From: Mycolicibacterium duvalii
Lineage (GTDB): Bacteria > Actinomycetota > Actinomycetes > Mycobacteriales > Mycobacteriaceae
Reading direction: 5' to 3'
Length of the DNA stretch: 64,000 nucleotides
NCBI RefSeq assembly: GCF_010726645.1
Contig: NZ_AP022563.1
Location: 4,154,001 to 4,218,000, forward strand
Shown: positions 17,118 to 25,617 of the stretch, piece after piece
How the letters are laid out: the number at the start of each line of letters is the position of its first letter
Position numbering within the stretch: position 1 is the stretch's first letter
The notes under the pieces: generated by a model
Database searches by the model: none
What the model was told of the DNA's origin: nothing
Seen by the model: the letters and a program-made list of their open reading frames with translations, nothing else
Position numbers and translations under genes: made by a program

Positions 17118-18589
17118 CACGGAGCTCCCGGCGGGAGGAACGGAAGGTCCTGCGGCGGACCGTTTCCCGCGATGTCGAGCAGCGCGTCGACGTCGACGTG
17201 GGCCTCGACGAGGTCACCGAGCAGATCGAGGCGGGCTTCGCGGGCCGCCGGGAACGACACCCCGGACGGGGCCAGGCCGAGCGTCTCGGCCAGGAACCGG
17301 GACCGCAGGGCGTCGCCCTCGAGCGCGCCGTGCCACATGGTCCCGAAAACCGCGCCCGACCGGACCCCGCCGAGGAAGTCCGCACCGTCGCCGCGGGCGA
17401 TGCGGCCGTGATGGATCTCGTAGCCCGTCGCCGCGGCACCGCTCCAGCATCCGTGCGGCAGGCGCAGTGTTTTCTCCGCCGCGAAGTCCGTCTCGACGTC
17501 GAGCAGACCGAGGCCGTCGAACTCGGTGGGGCGGCCCTCGACGCCGTGCGGATCGCGGATCACCCGGCCCAGCATCTGGTATCCGCCGCAGATGCCCAGG
17601 ACCGGCTTGCCCGCTGCGGCGTGGTCGCGCAGCGCACGGTCCAGTCCGCGGGAGCGTAGCCAGGCCAGGTCTGCGATGGTGGACCGCGTGCCCGGCAGCA
17701 CCACCAGGTCGGCGTCGGACAATGCGTTCGGGTGGGAGGCGAACACGACGTCGAGGTCAGGTTCCAGACCGAGGGCGTCGACGTCGGTGAAATTGCTGAT
17801 CCGTGGCAGCCGAACCACCGCGACCCGCCGCGCGCCCGACGCGTCGGCTCGGCGGCCCGCGAGTTCGAGCGCGTCCTCGGAATCCAGCCAGATGTCCGGT
17901 CGCCACGGCACGGTACCGAAAACCGTTCGGCCCGTGGCGCGCTCCAGATCACGCAGCCCGGGGTCGAGCAGCGCCTGGTCACCACGGAACTTGTTCACCA
18001 CGAAGCCCGCGATCAGCGCCTGATCCTGCGGGCACAGCAACGCGACCGTGCCGAAGAACGCGGCGAACACGCCGCCTCGATCGATGTCACCGACGACGAC
18101 CGTCGGCAGCCCGGCGTGCCGGGCCAGCCCGAGATTGACGTAATCCCCCGCACGAAGGTTGATTTCGGTGGGACTGCCCGCACCTTCGGCGACGACGACG
18201 TCGTAGCGGGCGGCCAGGTCGTCATAGGCGGCGTGCGCCGCACCGGCCAGCGCCCGCCGGCCCTCGAGCCAGTCCGACGAGTCGACGTGTCCCCACGGGC
18301 GGCCCATCAACACGACGTGGCTGCGCCGGTCGCTGCCGGGCTTGAGCAGCACCGGATTCATCGCCGGCTCCGGGGTGGCGCGGGCGGCCATCGCCTGCAC
18401 CCACTGCGCCCGGCCGATCTCGGCGGTGCGCCCAGACGGATCGGCGCAGACCATCGAGTTGTTGGACATGTTCTGCGCCTTGAACGGCGCGACCTTCACC
18501 CCCCGCCGGGCCAGTGCGCGGCACAGACCGGTGGTGACGACACTCTTGCCCGCATCGCTGGTGGTGCCGGCGATCAACAGCCCCGCCAT
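17117..18589 (-). CDS. cobQ: Cobyric acid synthase
   Basis: This 490-residue glutamine-dependent amidotransferase amidates four carboxylates of adenosylcobyrinic acid a,c-diamide. The N-terminal dethiobiotin-synthetase-like ATPase has [20 protein letters not shown] and [10 protein letters not shown]. The C-terminal class-I glutaminase has [12 protein letters not shown], where Cys is the nucleophile, and YEIHHGR. I chose ATG 18589, which overlaps the cobF stop by one base, over an upstream in-frame start inside cobF. M. tuberculosis also places cobQ and cobU in this neighbourhood (Rv0255c and Rv0254c). Confidence 0.93.
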   Translation of the reverse strand: MAGLLIAGTTSDAGKSVVTTGLCRALARRGVKVAPFKAQNMSNNSMVCADPSGRTAEIGRAQWVQAMAARATPEPAMNPVLLKPGSDRRSHVVLMGRPWGHVDSSDWLEGRRALAGAAHAAYDDLAARYDVVVAEGAGSPTEINLRAGDYVNLGLARHAGLPTVVVGDIDRGGVFAAFFGTVALLCPQDQALIAGFVVNKFRGDQALLDPGLRDLERATGRTVFGTVPWRPDIWLDSEDALELAGRRADASGARRVAVVRLPRISNFTDVDALGLEPDLDVVFASHPNALSDADLVVLPGTRSTIADLAWLRSRGLDRALRDHAAAGKPVLGICGGYQMLGRVIRDPHGVEGRPTEFDGLGLLDVETDFAAEKTLRLPHGCWSGAAATGYEIHHGRIARGDGADFLGGVRSGAVFGTMWHGALEGDALRSRFLAETLGLAPSGVSFPAAREARLDLLGDLVEAHVDVDALLDIAGNGPPQDLPFLPPGAP

Positions 18590-19353
18590 CAGGTCCGCCT
18601 GACCAGGAAGAGGTCCATCACCCAACCGTCGCGGGCTTCGGCGGCGGTGCGGGCCTCACCGATCGCCGGCCGCACCGCATCGAGTCGCCCGGTCAGCAAC
18701 CGCTCGCCGGGTGCGCCGAGGTTCGCGCCCCACCAGATCGTCCAGTCCTCGAGACCGGTGAAGTCCAGACGGTGCGGGGGCGGGTTGAGCATTGCGACGA
18801 TGTTGTCCAGCCCGGCGGTGACCGCCTCCTGCAGCCGACGCCCGGTCGTCACGTGCACCGGGCGGCCGACCTCGTGCAGCACGATGCGGTGGCGGGCCGC
18901 CAGCAGCTGGGGTGCGCTGATCCCCGGCAGCACGTCGAAGTCCAGGTCGACGCCGAGGTCTCGCACCCTCTCGACGACACGGATGGTCGAGTCGTAGAGC
19001 GAAGGGTCGCCCCACACCAGGAAGGCGGCGGTACCGCCACGCTGCCGCAGCACCTCCGCGTAACGGGCTGCGCGTGCATCGTGCCAGTCGGCCACGGCAC
19101 CTTCGTATCCACCGGCGGACAACCCCTCGGAGCGATCGCGCGGCGGATCCGGCACCACCACCAGTTCGGCCGGGCCGCCGGGACCGGGGTGCTGACGCAG
19201 AATCTCCTGACGCAGCGCGAGCAGACGGTCGTCGTCGGATTTCTCCGCGGCCAGCACGTAGTCGACGGTCCGCAGCGCCTCGGCGACCTCACCGGTGACG
19301 TGATGGGGACCCATACCGACACCGAGGATCCGCACCCTGACCGACGAGCTCAT
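18589..19353 (-). CDS. cobF: Precorrin-6A synthase (deacetylating)
   Basis: This 254-residue SAM-dependent methylase acts at C-1 of precorrin-5 with loss of acetate. It has ILGVGMGPHHVTGEVAEAL, the CobF-typical VLAAEKSDDD, AFLVWGDPSLYDS and VLPGISAPQLLAARH. Start ATG 19353 gives the expected length. It is the first gene of the leftward cob operon, following lysG by 23 nt on the same strand. Confidence 0.92.
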   Translation of the reverse strand: MSSSVRVRILGVGMGPHHVTGEVAEALRTVDYVLAAEKSDDDRLLALRQEILRQHPGPGGPAELVVVPDPPRDRSEGLSAGGYEGAVADWHDARAARYAEVLRQRGGTAAFLVWGDPSLYDSTIRVVERVRDLGVDLDFDVLPGISAPQLLAARHRIVLHEVGRPVHVTTGRRLQEAVTAGLDNIVAMLNPPPHRLDFTGLEDWTIWWGANLGAPGERLLTGRLDAVRPAIGEARTAAEARDGWVMDLFLVRRT

Positions 19354-19376
19354 GGCTGCGATTCTCCCCGTCGCCG

Positions 19377-20246
19377 TCACCGACCGCGCCGCAGCCCCTC
19401 CGCTGCGGCGGTGACAGCGTCGGAGACTCGGCTCACCGTCGAACTGTCGAGCTTCCAGCACTGCCAGTACAGCGGCACGTCGAGGTGGGAATCGACCACC
19501 GGCCGAAACGTGTCGTCGATCAGCTGCTCGGGGTACATCCCCCAGCCCAGTCCGGCGTGGACCGCCGCGCCGAACCCTTCCGCGGTGGGGACGTAATGCA
19601 CCGGCCGACGGATCGAACGGCGAAACAGCTTGCGTAACAGCTGGTCCTGGAGCGCATCATCGCGATTCCACGCCAGTGACGGCGCTGCCGAGGCGGTTTC
19701 GGCAGAGAAGCCCTCGGTCATCCACCGGTCGAGGTATCCGGCGCTGGCCACCGGCCGGTAGCGCATCACCCCGAGCCGACGGACGCGGCAGCCGGCGACC
19801 GGGGTCTGTTCGGTGGTGACCGCACCCATCACCGTCCCCTCGCGCAGCAATCGAGCTGAGTGGTCCTGGTCCTCGATGCGCACGTCGAACAACACATCGG
19901 GCATTCGCTCGAAGACGCCGGTGAACCAGGTGGCCATCGAATCGGCGTTGACTGCCAGCGCGATTCGCGCGACATCGGCCGAGCCGCCGCGCACCTCGGC
20001 GAGCGCCTCGGCCTGCAGCAGCGCGGTCTGGTCCGCCAGCCGAAGCAGCGGCGCCCCGGCTGCGGTTGCGACACAGGGCTTGTCACGCAGGACCAGCACC
20101 TGGCCGACCCGCTGCTCCAACGCCTTGATCCGTTGGCTCACGGCCGACGGGGTGACATGCAGGTGGTCAGCAGCAGCGTCGAAGCTGCCGAATTCGACCA
20201 CCGCGGCCAATGCGGCGAGCTGCCCGGCGTCGAGGTGATCGAGCAC
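19377..20246 (-). CDS. lysG: LysR-family regulator LysG (ArgP-like)
   Basis: This 289-residue LysR regulator closely resembles mycobacterial LysG/Rv1985c and ArgP. The N-terminal HTH region reads AALAAVVEFGSFDAAADHLH, then VTPSAVSQRIKALEQ. The effector domain contains NADSMATWF and IEDQDHSARLLREGTVMGAV, and near the C-terminus LDVPLYWQCWKLDS. LysG normally activates the divergent lysE exporter when lysine or arginine accumulate. Here no lysE is adjacent; the upstream neighbour is catC, and a LysE-type exporter lies about 35 kb away beside a TetR gene. The target may therefore be elsewhere. Confidence 0.88.
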   Translation of the reverse strand: MLDHLDAGQLAALAAVVEFGSFDAAADHLHVTPSAVSQRIKALEQRVGQVLVLRDKPCVATAAGAPLLRLADQTALLQAEALAEVRGGSADVARIALAVNADSMATWFTGVFERMPDVLFDVRIEDQDHSARLLREGTVMGAVTTEQTPVAGCRVRRLGVMRYRPVASAGYLDRWMTEGFSAETASAAPSLAWNRDDALQDQLLRKLFRRSIRRPVHYVPTAEGFGAAVHAGLGWGMYPEQLIDDTFRPVVDSHLDVPLYWQCWKLDSSTVSRVSDAVTAAAEGLRRGR

Positions 20247-20256
20247 ATCGGAGAGT

Positions 20257-20541
20257 CTAGTGCGCCGCGATGTCCGACGGGTGCGTCGCCAACGGTGTCA
20301 CGTGGATCTTCATGTGCGGAAACAGCGGTAGTCCGGACAGCAGCGTGTGCAGCTCGTCGGTGGACTCGACGTCGAAAACCGAGAAGTTGGCGTACTCGCC
20401 CACGATCCGCCAGATGTGCGGCCACTTTCCCGCACGCTGCAGTTCCTGGCTGTACTTCTTCTCCCGCGCCACGAGCTCGTCGCGCTGCCGCGGGTCGAGC
20501 TCGGGCGGGATCGCGACGTCCATGCGTACGTGGAAATACAT
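20257..20541 (-). CDS. catC: Muconolactone delta-isomerase
   Basis: This 94-residue enzyme, the usual CatC length, isomerises muconolactone to 3-oxoadipate enol-lactone. It begins MYFHVRMDVAIPPELD, with conserved EKKYSQELQRAGKWPHIWRIVGEY split across the first half, and continues with LPLFPHMKIHVTPLATHPSD. It starts 5 nt after the catA stop, so it is the last gene of the catR-catB-catA-catC run. Confidence 0.95.
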   Translation of the reverse strand: MYFHVRMDVAIPPELDPRQRDELVAREKKYSQELQRAGKWPHIWRIVGEYANFSVFDVESTDELHTLLSGLPLFPHMKIHVTPLATHPSDIAAH

Positions 20542-20546
20542 GTCGC

Positions 20547-21413
20547 TCAGTTCTTCTCGGGGTCCAGCACGAAGCTGTAGGCAACCGACTGGGAGCCGTC
20601 GGGATGCACCTGAGGCTCGAGCACCAGCTCGGGCTTGACCGCGCTGGCGATGTCGTCCTGGTTGTGCGGGTCCCCCGGGAAGTACAGCTGCGCGGTGAGC
20701 AGTTCGTGCCCCGGCGCGGACACCTTGACGTGCAGGTGTGCCGGGCGCCACGCGTGCCAACCTGCCGCGGCGATCAACTTGCCGCACGCGCCGTCGGTGG
20801 GGATCTGGTAGGGCGCCGGCCGGATCGTGGTGATCTGGAAGGCGCCGTCGGGACCCGCGCTGAAGGTGCCGCGCAGATTCCATTCCGGCAGGTTGGGGGC
20901 GAACTGCGAGTAGAAGCCGTCGGCGTCGGCGTGCCACAACTCGACCTTGCCCGCCAGGGGCGTGCCGTCGGTGGAGGTGATGGTGCCGTTCCATACCAAC
21001 GGTGTGCCCTGCTCCCCGTCACGCATCGGGATGGTTCCGCGCGCGCCGCGCTCCGGGGAGTTCGGCACGTAGTAGGGGCCTTCGATCGTGCCCTTGTTGC
21101 CCTCGCGATGGTCGGTGGCGACCTCCTCGATCACATGCTCGACCCAGACGTCGAGGAACAGCGGCCATTCCCCGTCCTCACCGACGCTGATCAGCCACGC
21201 TTTGAGCGCGTTGTACTCGTCGTAGGTCACGCGGTGCCGGCGGACGGTGTCGTGCACTGCCGAGAGCACCTCGCGCGCGAGATCGCTCACCCGCTCGGGC
21301 GGGGTGCCCGCGACCGCGTCGTAGGGTGACTTGTCAGTGTGGAAGCGGGCGGTGGCCGATGCGCCGGACGCCGCGGCCGACGCAGCGTCCATCGGGGTCT
21401 CCAAGGTGGTCAT
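20547..21413 (-). CDS. catA: Catechol 1,2-dioxygenase (ortho cleavage)
   Basis: This 288-residue intradiol dioxygenase opens catechol to cis,cis-muconate using non-haem Fe(III). The two tyrosine and two histidine iron ligands are identifiable in GPYYVPNSP, APYQIPTDG and WRPAHLHVKV (H-L-H). ELWHADADGFYSQF is the family signature. ATG 21413 gives the normal length; a longer in-frame reading would overlap catB and is unlikely. It lies 62 nt downstream of catB and 5 nt upstream of catC. Confidence 0.95.
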   Translation of the reverse strand: MTTLETPMDAASAAASGASATARFHTDKSPYDAVAGTPPERVSDLAREVLSAVHDTVRRHRVTYDEYNALKAWLISVGEDGEWPLFLDVWVEHVIEEVATDHREGNKGTIEGPYYVPNSPERGARGTIPMRDGEQGTPLVWNGTITSTDGTPLAGKVELWHADADGFYSQFAPNLPEWNLRGTFSAGPDGAFQITTIRPAPYQIPTDGACGKLIAAAGWHAWRPAHLHVKVSAPGHELLTAQLYFPGDPHNQDDIASAVKPELVLEPQVHPDGSQSVAYSFVLDPEKN

Positions 21414-21475
21414 GGTTTTCTCTCTTCTGGATAGGTGATGTGGCGGTCCCGGGAGCGGTTGTCGCCCGGGTAGAT

Positions 21476-22579
21476 TCAGTTGTCGGTGCGGTAGCGTGCG
21501 AGTTTGTCGGCGTCGATCTCGACGCCGAGCCCCGGGCCGGGAGGTACCTGCAGCTCGCCGTCCCGGATGGACAGCGGGACGGTCAACAGGTCGTCGGACA
21601 TGTCGAGGAAGTTGGACAGCTCCCCGGCCCGCCGGCAGGTCGACTCGTACGCCGCGCCGAAGGACACGGAGCAGGCGGTGCCGAGTTGGCCGTCGATCTG
21701 ATTGCCCATGACGACTTCTACGCCGAGGCCTTCGGCGAGGTGGTGCACCCGCCGCGACCCGGTGAATCCGGTGCGGGCGGTCTTGATGCTGATCGCGGTG
21801 GCCGACCCACCAAGCACTTCTCGCGTCACCTCGGCGGGAGTGGTCACCGACTCGTCGGCGATGAAGGGTACGTCGAGTTGCGAAACGAGCCACCGCCGGC
21901 CGAGCACGTCGTCGGCCGGGCACAGCTCCTCGGCGAACAACAGGTCCAGGTCGCCCATTTCGCGCATGGCCCGCGCCGACTCGGCGGCCGACCACCCGCG
22001 GTTGCCGTCGACATACAGGTCGACGGTGTGACCGAACCGTTCGCGCAGGGCGCGCACCACCGCGGTGTCCAGGCGGGCCGGGCGGCGTCCGACTTTGACC
22101 TTGAACGTCCGGATGCCGAACTCGTCGATCATGCGCTCGGCTTCGACCACCATGCGTTCGGGGGTGTCGAACCCCAGCATGTGGCTGACGCGCATGCGGT
22201 CGGTGTAGCCGCCCAACAGCGCGGTCACCGACAGACCGAGGCTGCGCCCGAGCGCATCCCAGATCGCCATGTCCACAGCGGCTTTGGCCGCCGGGTTGCC
22301 GACCGTCCGGGACAGCCGCGCAGTCACGACCTCACGTTCGGTCAGTGTCAGCCCGATCAGCTGCGGAGCGAAGACCGTACGGATCACCGCGAGAATGCCG
22401 TCCTGGGTCTCGCCATAGGTGTAGGGCCGCGGCGGGGCCTCCGCGACACCGACGACGCCTTCGTCGGTGTGCACCCGAACCAGCACGTGGTCGGCGACAT
22501 ACACCTCGCCCGAAGCGAACTTCAGCGGCTTCGTGTACGGGATGGAAAACGGGATCGCTTCGACGGCAATGATCTTCAT
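21476..22579 (-). CDS. catB: Muconate cycloisomerase
   Basis: This 367-residue enolase-superfamily enzyme cyclises cis,cis-muconate to muconolactone. Key features are the catalytic KVKVG (K-x-K) motif, the metal ligands in VDGNRGW, AEELCPADD and IADESVTTP, and the C-terminal SIKTARTGF segment with the second catalytic lysine. ATG 22579 overlaps the catR stop (ATGA). Upstream in-frame codons inside catR are not plausible as the start. Confidence 0.95.
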   Translation of the reverse strand: MKIIAVEAIPFSIPYTKPLKFASGEVYVADHVLVRVHTDEGVVGVAEAPPRPYTYGETQDGILAVIRTVFAPQLIGLTLTEREVVTARLSRTVGNPAAKAAVDMAIWDALGRSLGLSVTALLGGYTDRMRVSHMLGFDTPERMVVEAERMIDEFGIRTFKVKVGRRPARLDTAVVRALRERFGHTVDLYVDGNRGWSAAESARAMREMGDLDLLFAEELCPADDVLGRRWLVSQLDVPFIADESVTTPAEVTREVLGGSATAISIKTARTGFTGSRRVHHLAEGLGVEVVMGNQIDGQLGTACSVSFGAAYESTCRRAGELSNFLDMSDDLLTVPLSIRDGELQVPPGPGLGVEIDADKLARYRTDN

Positions 22580-23493
22580 GGCCGTTCCTCGCTGGTGGTC
22601 ACGAACTCGGAGTGCGGTGCCAAGGCGGTGGCCAGCACCTGCACGACGGTGTCGACAACGGGGTTGTCCGTGTCGCGCCGCCAGGCCAGTGCCAGCTCGA
22701 TCGAACCGCCGTCCACCAGGTCGCGAAACACGACGCCGCCCAGCGGCAATGCGCGCGCCGAGGCCGGCAACACCGCCACCCCCACGCCGGCGGCCACCAA
22801 CGCCAGCAGCACGGCGGTGTTGGGCGCGGTGTGTTCGCGATGCGGTACGAAACCGACGCGACGGGAGGCGCGCAGCACCGCCTGGTTGACCGCGGAGCCT
22901 GGGTCGGCGTATCCGACGAAGGCTTCGCTGCGCAGGTCGGCCAGCGACACGACCGGTTCGATCGAGAGCCGGTGGTCGGCGGAGACGGCCACAACGAGCG
23001 GTTCGTCGTCGATCGCGTGCACTGCGATGTCGTCGCCCACCGCTGGTGGACGCAGCACACCGATGTCGAGGGCGTTGACCCGCAAGGCGTCGCACTGCTG
23101 TGGGGTCAGCAGGTCCGACGAGATGTCGAGCGCGACGGCGGGCAGCTCCTGGTTGAGAATGCGCGCGATGCGCGGCAGATGCGAGAACGCGGCCGTGCCG
23201 GTCACGCCCAGCCGGACGAGGCCGCTGCGGCCCGCGGCAATACGCCGCACCCCGTGCTGCGCGTCCTCGACGGCGTCGAGGATCCGCACCGCCTCCGCAC
23301 GGAGGAACTCACCGGCCGGCGTGAGCGACACCTGCCGGGTGGTGCGAGTCAGCAGCCCCGCGTCCAGCTCGCTCTCCAGCTGACGGATCGCGTAGGACAG
23401 GGCGGGCTGCGCGATGTGCAGTCGTTCGGCGGCCTGTCCGAAGTGGCAGGTGTCAGCGACCGCGACAAAGTAGCGCAGGTGGCGCAGCTCCAT
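22576..23493 (-). CDS. catR: LysR-family regulator of catechol genes (CatR/BenM-type)
   Basis: This 305-residue LysR regulator has the N-terminal HTH region MELRHLRYFVAVADTCHFGQ followed by AERLHIAQPALSYAIRQLE, and the periplasmic-binding-like effector domain. ATG 23493 is preferred over an upstream in-frame codon at 23520. It is the first gene of the leftward cat operon and its stop overlaps the catB start. By analogy with CatR and BenM it should sense cis,cis-muconate or benzoate. Being inside the operon it controls, rather than divergent from it, would allow autogenous feedback. Confidence 0.85.
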   Translation of the reverse strand: MELRHLRYFVAVADTCHFGQAAERLHIAQPALSYAIRQLESELDAGLLTRTTRQVSLTPAGEFLRAEAVRILDAVEDAQHGVRRIAAGRSGLVRLGVTGTAAFSHLPRIARILNQELPAVALDISSDLLTPQQCDALRVNALDIGVLRPPAVGDDIAVHAIDDEPLVVAVSADHRLSIEPVVSLADLRSEAFVGYADPGSAVNQAVLRASRRVGFVPHREHTAPNTAVLLALVAAGVGVAVLPASARALPLGGVVFRDLVDGGSIELALAWRRDTDNPVVDTVVQVLATALAPHSEFVTTSEERP

Positions 23494-23613
23494 GTGATCC
23501 TCCCAGGTCCCGGCCTCCATGTGACGGCCGACACGCTCGACGGTAGACCGCCGATAGATAGATCACAAAGACCTATAGAGGCCCTATTGATCGATGGCTC
23601 TTTTCAATAACTT

Positions 23614-23642
23614 CCTAGTTCAGGACTAGGTATATGCCTAGT
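23614..23642. promoter_or_regulatory. Alternating CCTAGT / ACTAGG half-sites in the cat-ben intergenic region
   Basis: Three 6-nt elements occur in alternating orientation: CCTAGT (23614-23619), ACTAGG (23625-23630) and CCTAGT (23637-23642), starting 11 and 12 nt apart. Each neighbouring pair is a perfect inverted repeat. They lie in the 213-bp region between divergent catR and benA, about 65-95 nt before the benA start, so they are candidate sites for BenR or CatR. The regulator is inferred. Confidence 0.5.
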
Positions 23643-23706
23643 GTGACGGCGAACACGGCATGCCACTGTGCAAGAAGACCTCACACCGCACTGCTAGGAG
23701 ATGCCC

Positions 23707-25074
23707 GTGACCGCATCCGCGACCGACCCCGTGAGCCACGTCGCCGGCGTGCTCGCCGACGCCGTCATCGATGACCCCAAGGCCGGCGTCTACCGAGCCA
23801 ACCGGCGCATCTTCACCGATGAGGAGATCTTCGAGCTGGAGATGAAGCACCTGTTCGAGGGCAACTGGATCTATCTCGCGCACGAGAGCCAGGTCGCCGC
23901 CCCGGGCGACTACTTCACCACCTACATCGGCCGGCAGCCGGTCGTGATCACCCGGTCCAAGGACGGCACCCTGAACTGCCTGATCAACGCCTGCGCTCAC
24001 CGCGGCGCGATGATCTGCCGCCGTAAGACCGACAACCGCATGACACTGACCTGCCCGTTCCACGGCTGGACGTTCCGCAACGACGGCAGCCTGCTCAAGG
24101 TCAAGGACCCCGAAGGCGCCGGCTACCCGGAGTCCTTCAACGTCGGCGGGTCGCACAACATGACCAGGGTCGCGCGGTTCGACAGCTACCGCGGCTTCCT
24201 GTTCGGCAGCCTCAACCCCGATGTCGTGCCGCTGACCGAACACCTCGGTGACGCCACCACGGTCATCGACATGCTGGTCGACCAGTCCCCAGAGGGGCTG
24301 GAGGTCCTGCGCGGATCGTCAACCTACACCTACGACGGCAACTGGAAGGTGCAGGCAGAGAACGGCGCCGACGGTTACCACGTCACCGCTACCCATTGGA
24401 ACTACGCGGCCACCACCAGCCGACGGAACACCGGCGAATCCGCCAACGACACCAAGGCCCTCGACGCCGCCAGCTGGGGCAAATCCGGCGGCGGCTACTG
24501 GTCGTTCCCGAACGGGCATCTGTGCCTGTGGACCTGGGCGGCCAACCCGCAGGACCGGCCGCTGTGGGACAAGCTCGCCGAGCTCAAGGCCGCCCACGGT
24601 GAGGCCAAGGGCGAGTTCATGGTCAAGGGATCCCGCAACCTGTGCCTGTACCCGAATGTGTATGTGATGGACCAATTCTCGACCCAAATCCGACATTTCC
24701 GCCCGATCAGTCCGGACAAGACCGAGGTCACCATCTACTGCATCGCCCCCAAAGGCGAGAGCGATGCGGCGCGGGCCGCACGGATCCGGCAGTACGAGGA
24801 CTTCTTCAACGCCTCGGGCATGGCCACGCCCGACGATCTGGAGGAGTTCCGGTCCTGCCAGTTGACCTTCCGGGCGGAGGCGGCCCCGTGGAACGACATG
24901 AGCCGCGGTGCCCAGCACTGGCTGACCGGTCCTGACGAAGTCGCCGAGTCGCTGGGCATGCACGCCGTGCTGTCCTCGGGCCGCAAGAACGAGGACGAGG
25001 GCCTTTACCCCGTCCAGCACGGCTACTGGCTGACGGCGATGAAGCAAGCCCTGGCAACGGAATCGGAGAAGTGA
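23707..25074 (+). CDS. benA: Benzoate 1,2-dioxygenase, large (alpha) subunit
   Basis: This Rieske oxygenase alpha subunit (about 455 residues) dihydroxylates benzoate to its cis-1,2-diol. The Rieske [2Fe-2S] ligands are C-A-H in NACAHRG (about residues 96-98) and C-P-F-H in TCPFHGW (about 116-119). The C-terminal domain carries the mononuclear iron ([14 protein letters not shown] with the usual D-x-x-H pattern). An ATG at 23701 abuts AGGAG with no spacing, whereas GTG 23707 is 6 nt from it, so I take GTG. benB follows after 1 nt. Product and neighbours fit benABC of actinobacteria. Confidence 0.94.
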   Translation: MTASATDPVSHVAGVLADAVIDDPKAGVYRANRRIFTDEEIFELEMKHLFEGNWIYLAHESQVAAPGDYFTTYIGRQPVVITRSKDGTLNCLINACAHRGAMICRRKTDNRMTLTCPFHGWTFRNDGSLLKVKDPEGAGYPESFNVGGSHNMTRVARFDSYRGFLFGSLNPDVVPLTEHLGDATTVIDMLVDQSPEGLEVLRGSSTYTYDGNWKVQAENGADGYHVTATHWNYAATTSRRNTGESANDTKALDAASWGKSGGGYWSFPNGHLCLWTWAANPQDRPLWDKLAELKAAHGEAKGEFMVKGSRNLCLYPNVYVMDQFSTQIRHFRPISPDKTEVTIYCIAPKGESDAARAARIRQYEDFFNASGMATPDDLEEFRSCQLTFRAEAAPWNDMSRGAQHWLTGPDEVAESLGMHAVLSSGRKNEDEGLYPVQHGYWLTAMKQALATESEK

Positions 25075-25075
25075 C

Positions 25076-25606
25076 ATGACCTACGACGCTGTGCTCGGCC
25101 CGGTCTCCGGAACGGCGACCATCACCCAGAACGCGATCGAACAATTCCTCTACCGGGAAGCGCGTTACCTCGACGACCGCGAATTCGAGAAGTGGTTGCA
25201 GTGTTACGCCGACGACGTCGTGTACTGGATGCCGGCCTGGACCGATGACGACCGCCTCGTCGAAGACCCCCACCGCGACATCTCGCTGATCTACTACGCC
25301 AACAAAGGCGGCCTGGAAGACCGCGTGTTCCGGATCCGGACCGAACGCTCCTCGGCGACGTCGATTCCCGAACCGCGCACCAGTCACAACATCACCAACG
25401 TCGAGATCATCGAACAGCGTGGCGACCTGGTCGACGTCCGATTCAACTGGCACACCATGTACTTCCGGTACAACACGATCGATCCGTACTACGGCACCTC
25501 GTTCTACACCATCGACTTCGGCGGCCCGGAGCCGCTGATCCGACGCAAGACGGTCGTGCTGAAGAACGACTACATCCACCACGTGGTGGACGTCTACCAC
25601 TTCTAG
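25076..25606 (+). CDS. benB: Benzoate 1,2-dioxygenase, small (beta) subunit
   Basis: This 176-residue beta subunit of the ring-hydroxylating dioxygenase is structural, forming the alpha3beta3 hexamer. Characteristic phrases are IEQFLYREARYLDDREFEKWLQ (within the first 45 residues), YADDVVYWMPAW, and KTVVLKNDYIHHVVDVYHF at the C-terminus. GGAG lies 7 nt before the ATG, and the gene begins one base after the benA stop. Confidence 0.95.
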   Translation: MTYDAVLGPVSGTATITQNAIEQFLYREARYLDDREFEKWLQCYADDVVYWMPAWTDDDRLVEDPHRDISLIYYANKGGLEDRVFRIRTERSSATSIPEPRTSHNITNVEIIEQRGDLVDVRFNWHTMYFRYNTIDPYYGTSFYTIDFGGPEPLIRRKTVVLKNDYIHHVVDVYHF

Positions 25607-25617
25607 AGGAGACTGCC

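Noticed and set aside
21326-23383. Long plus-strand open frame opposite catB and catR
   Set aside because: It is antisense to catB and catR, both with full motif sets. No family resemblance.
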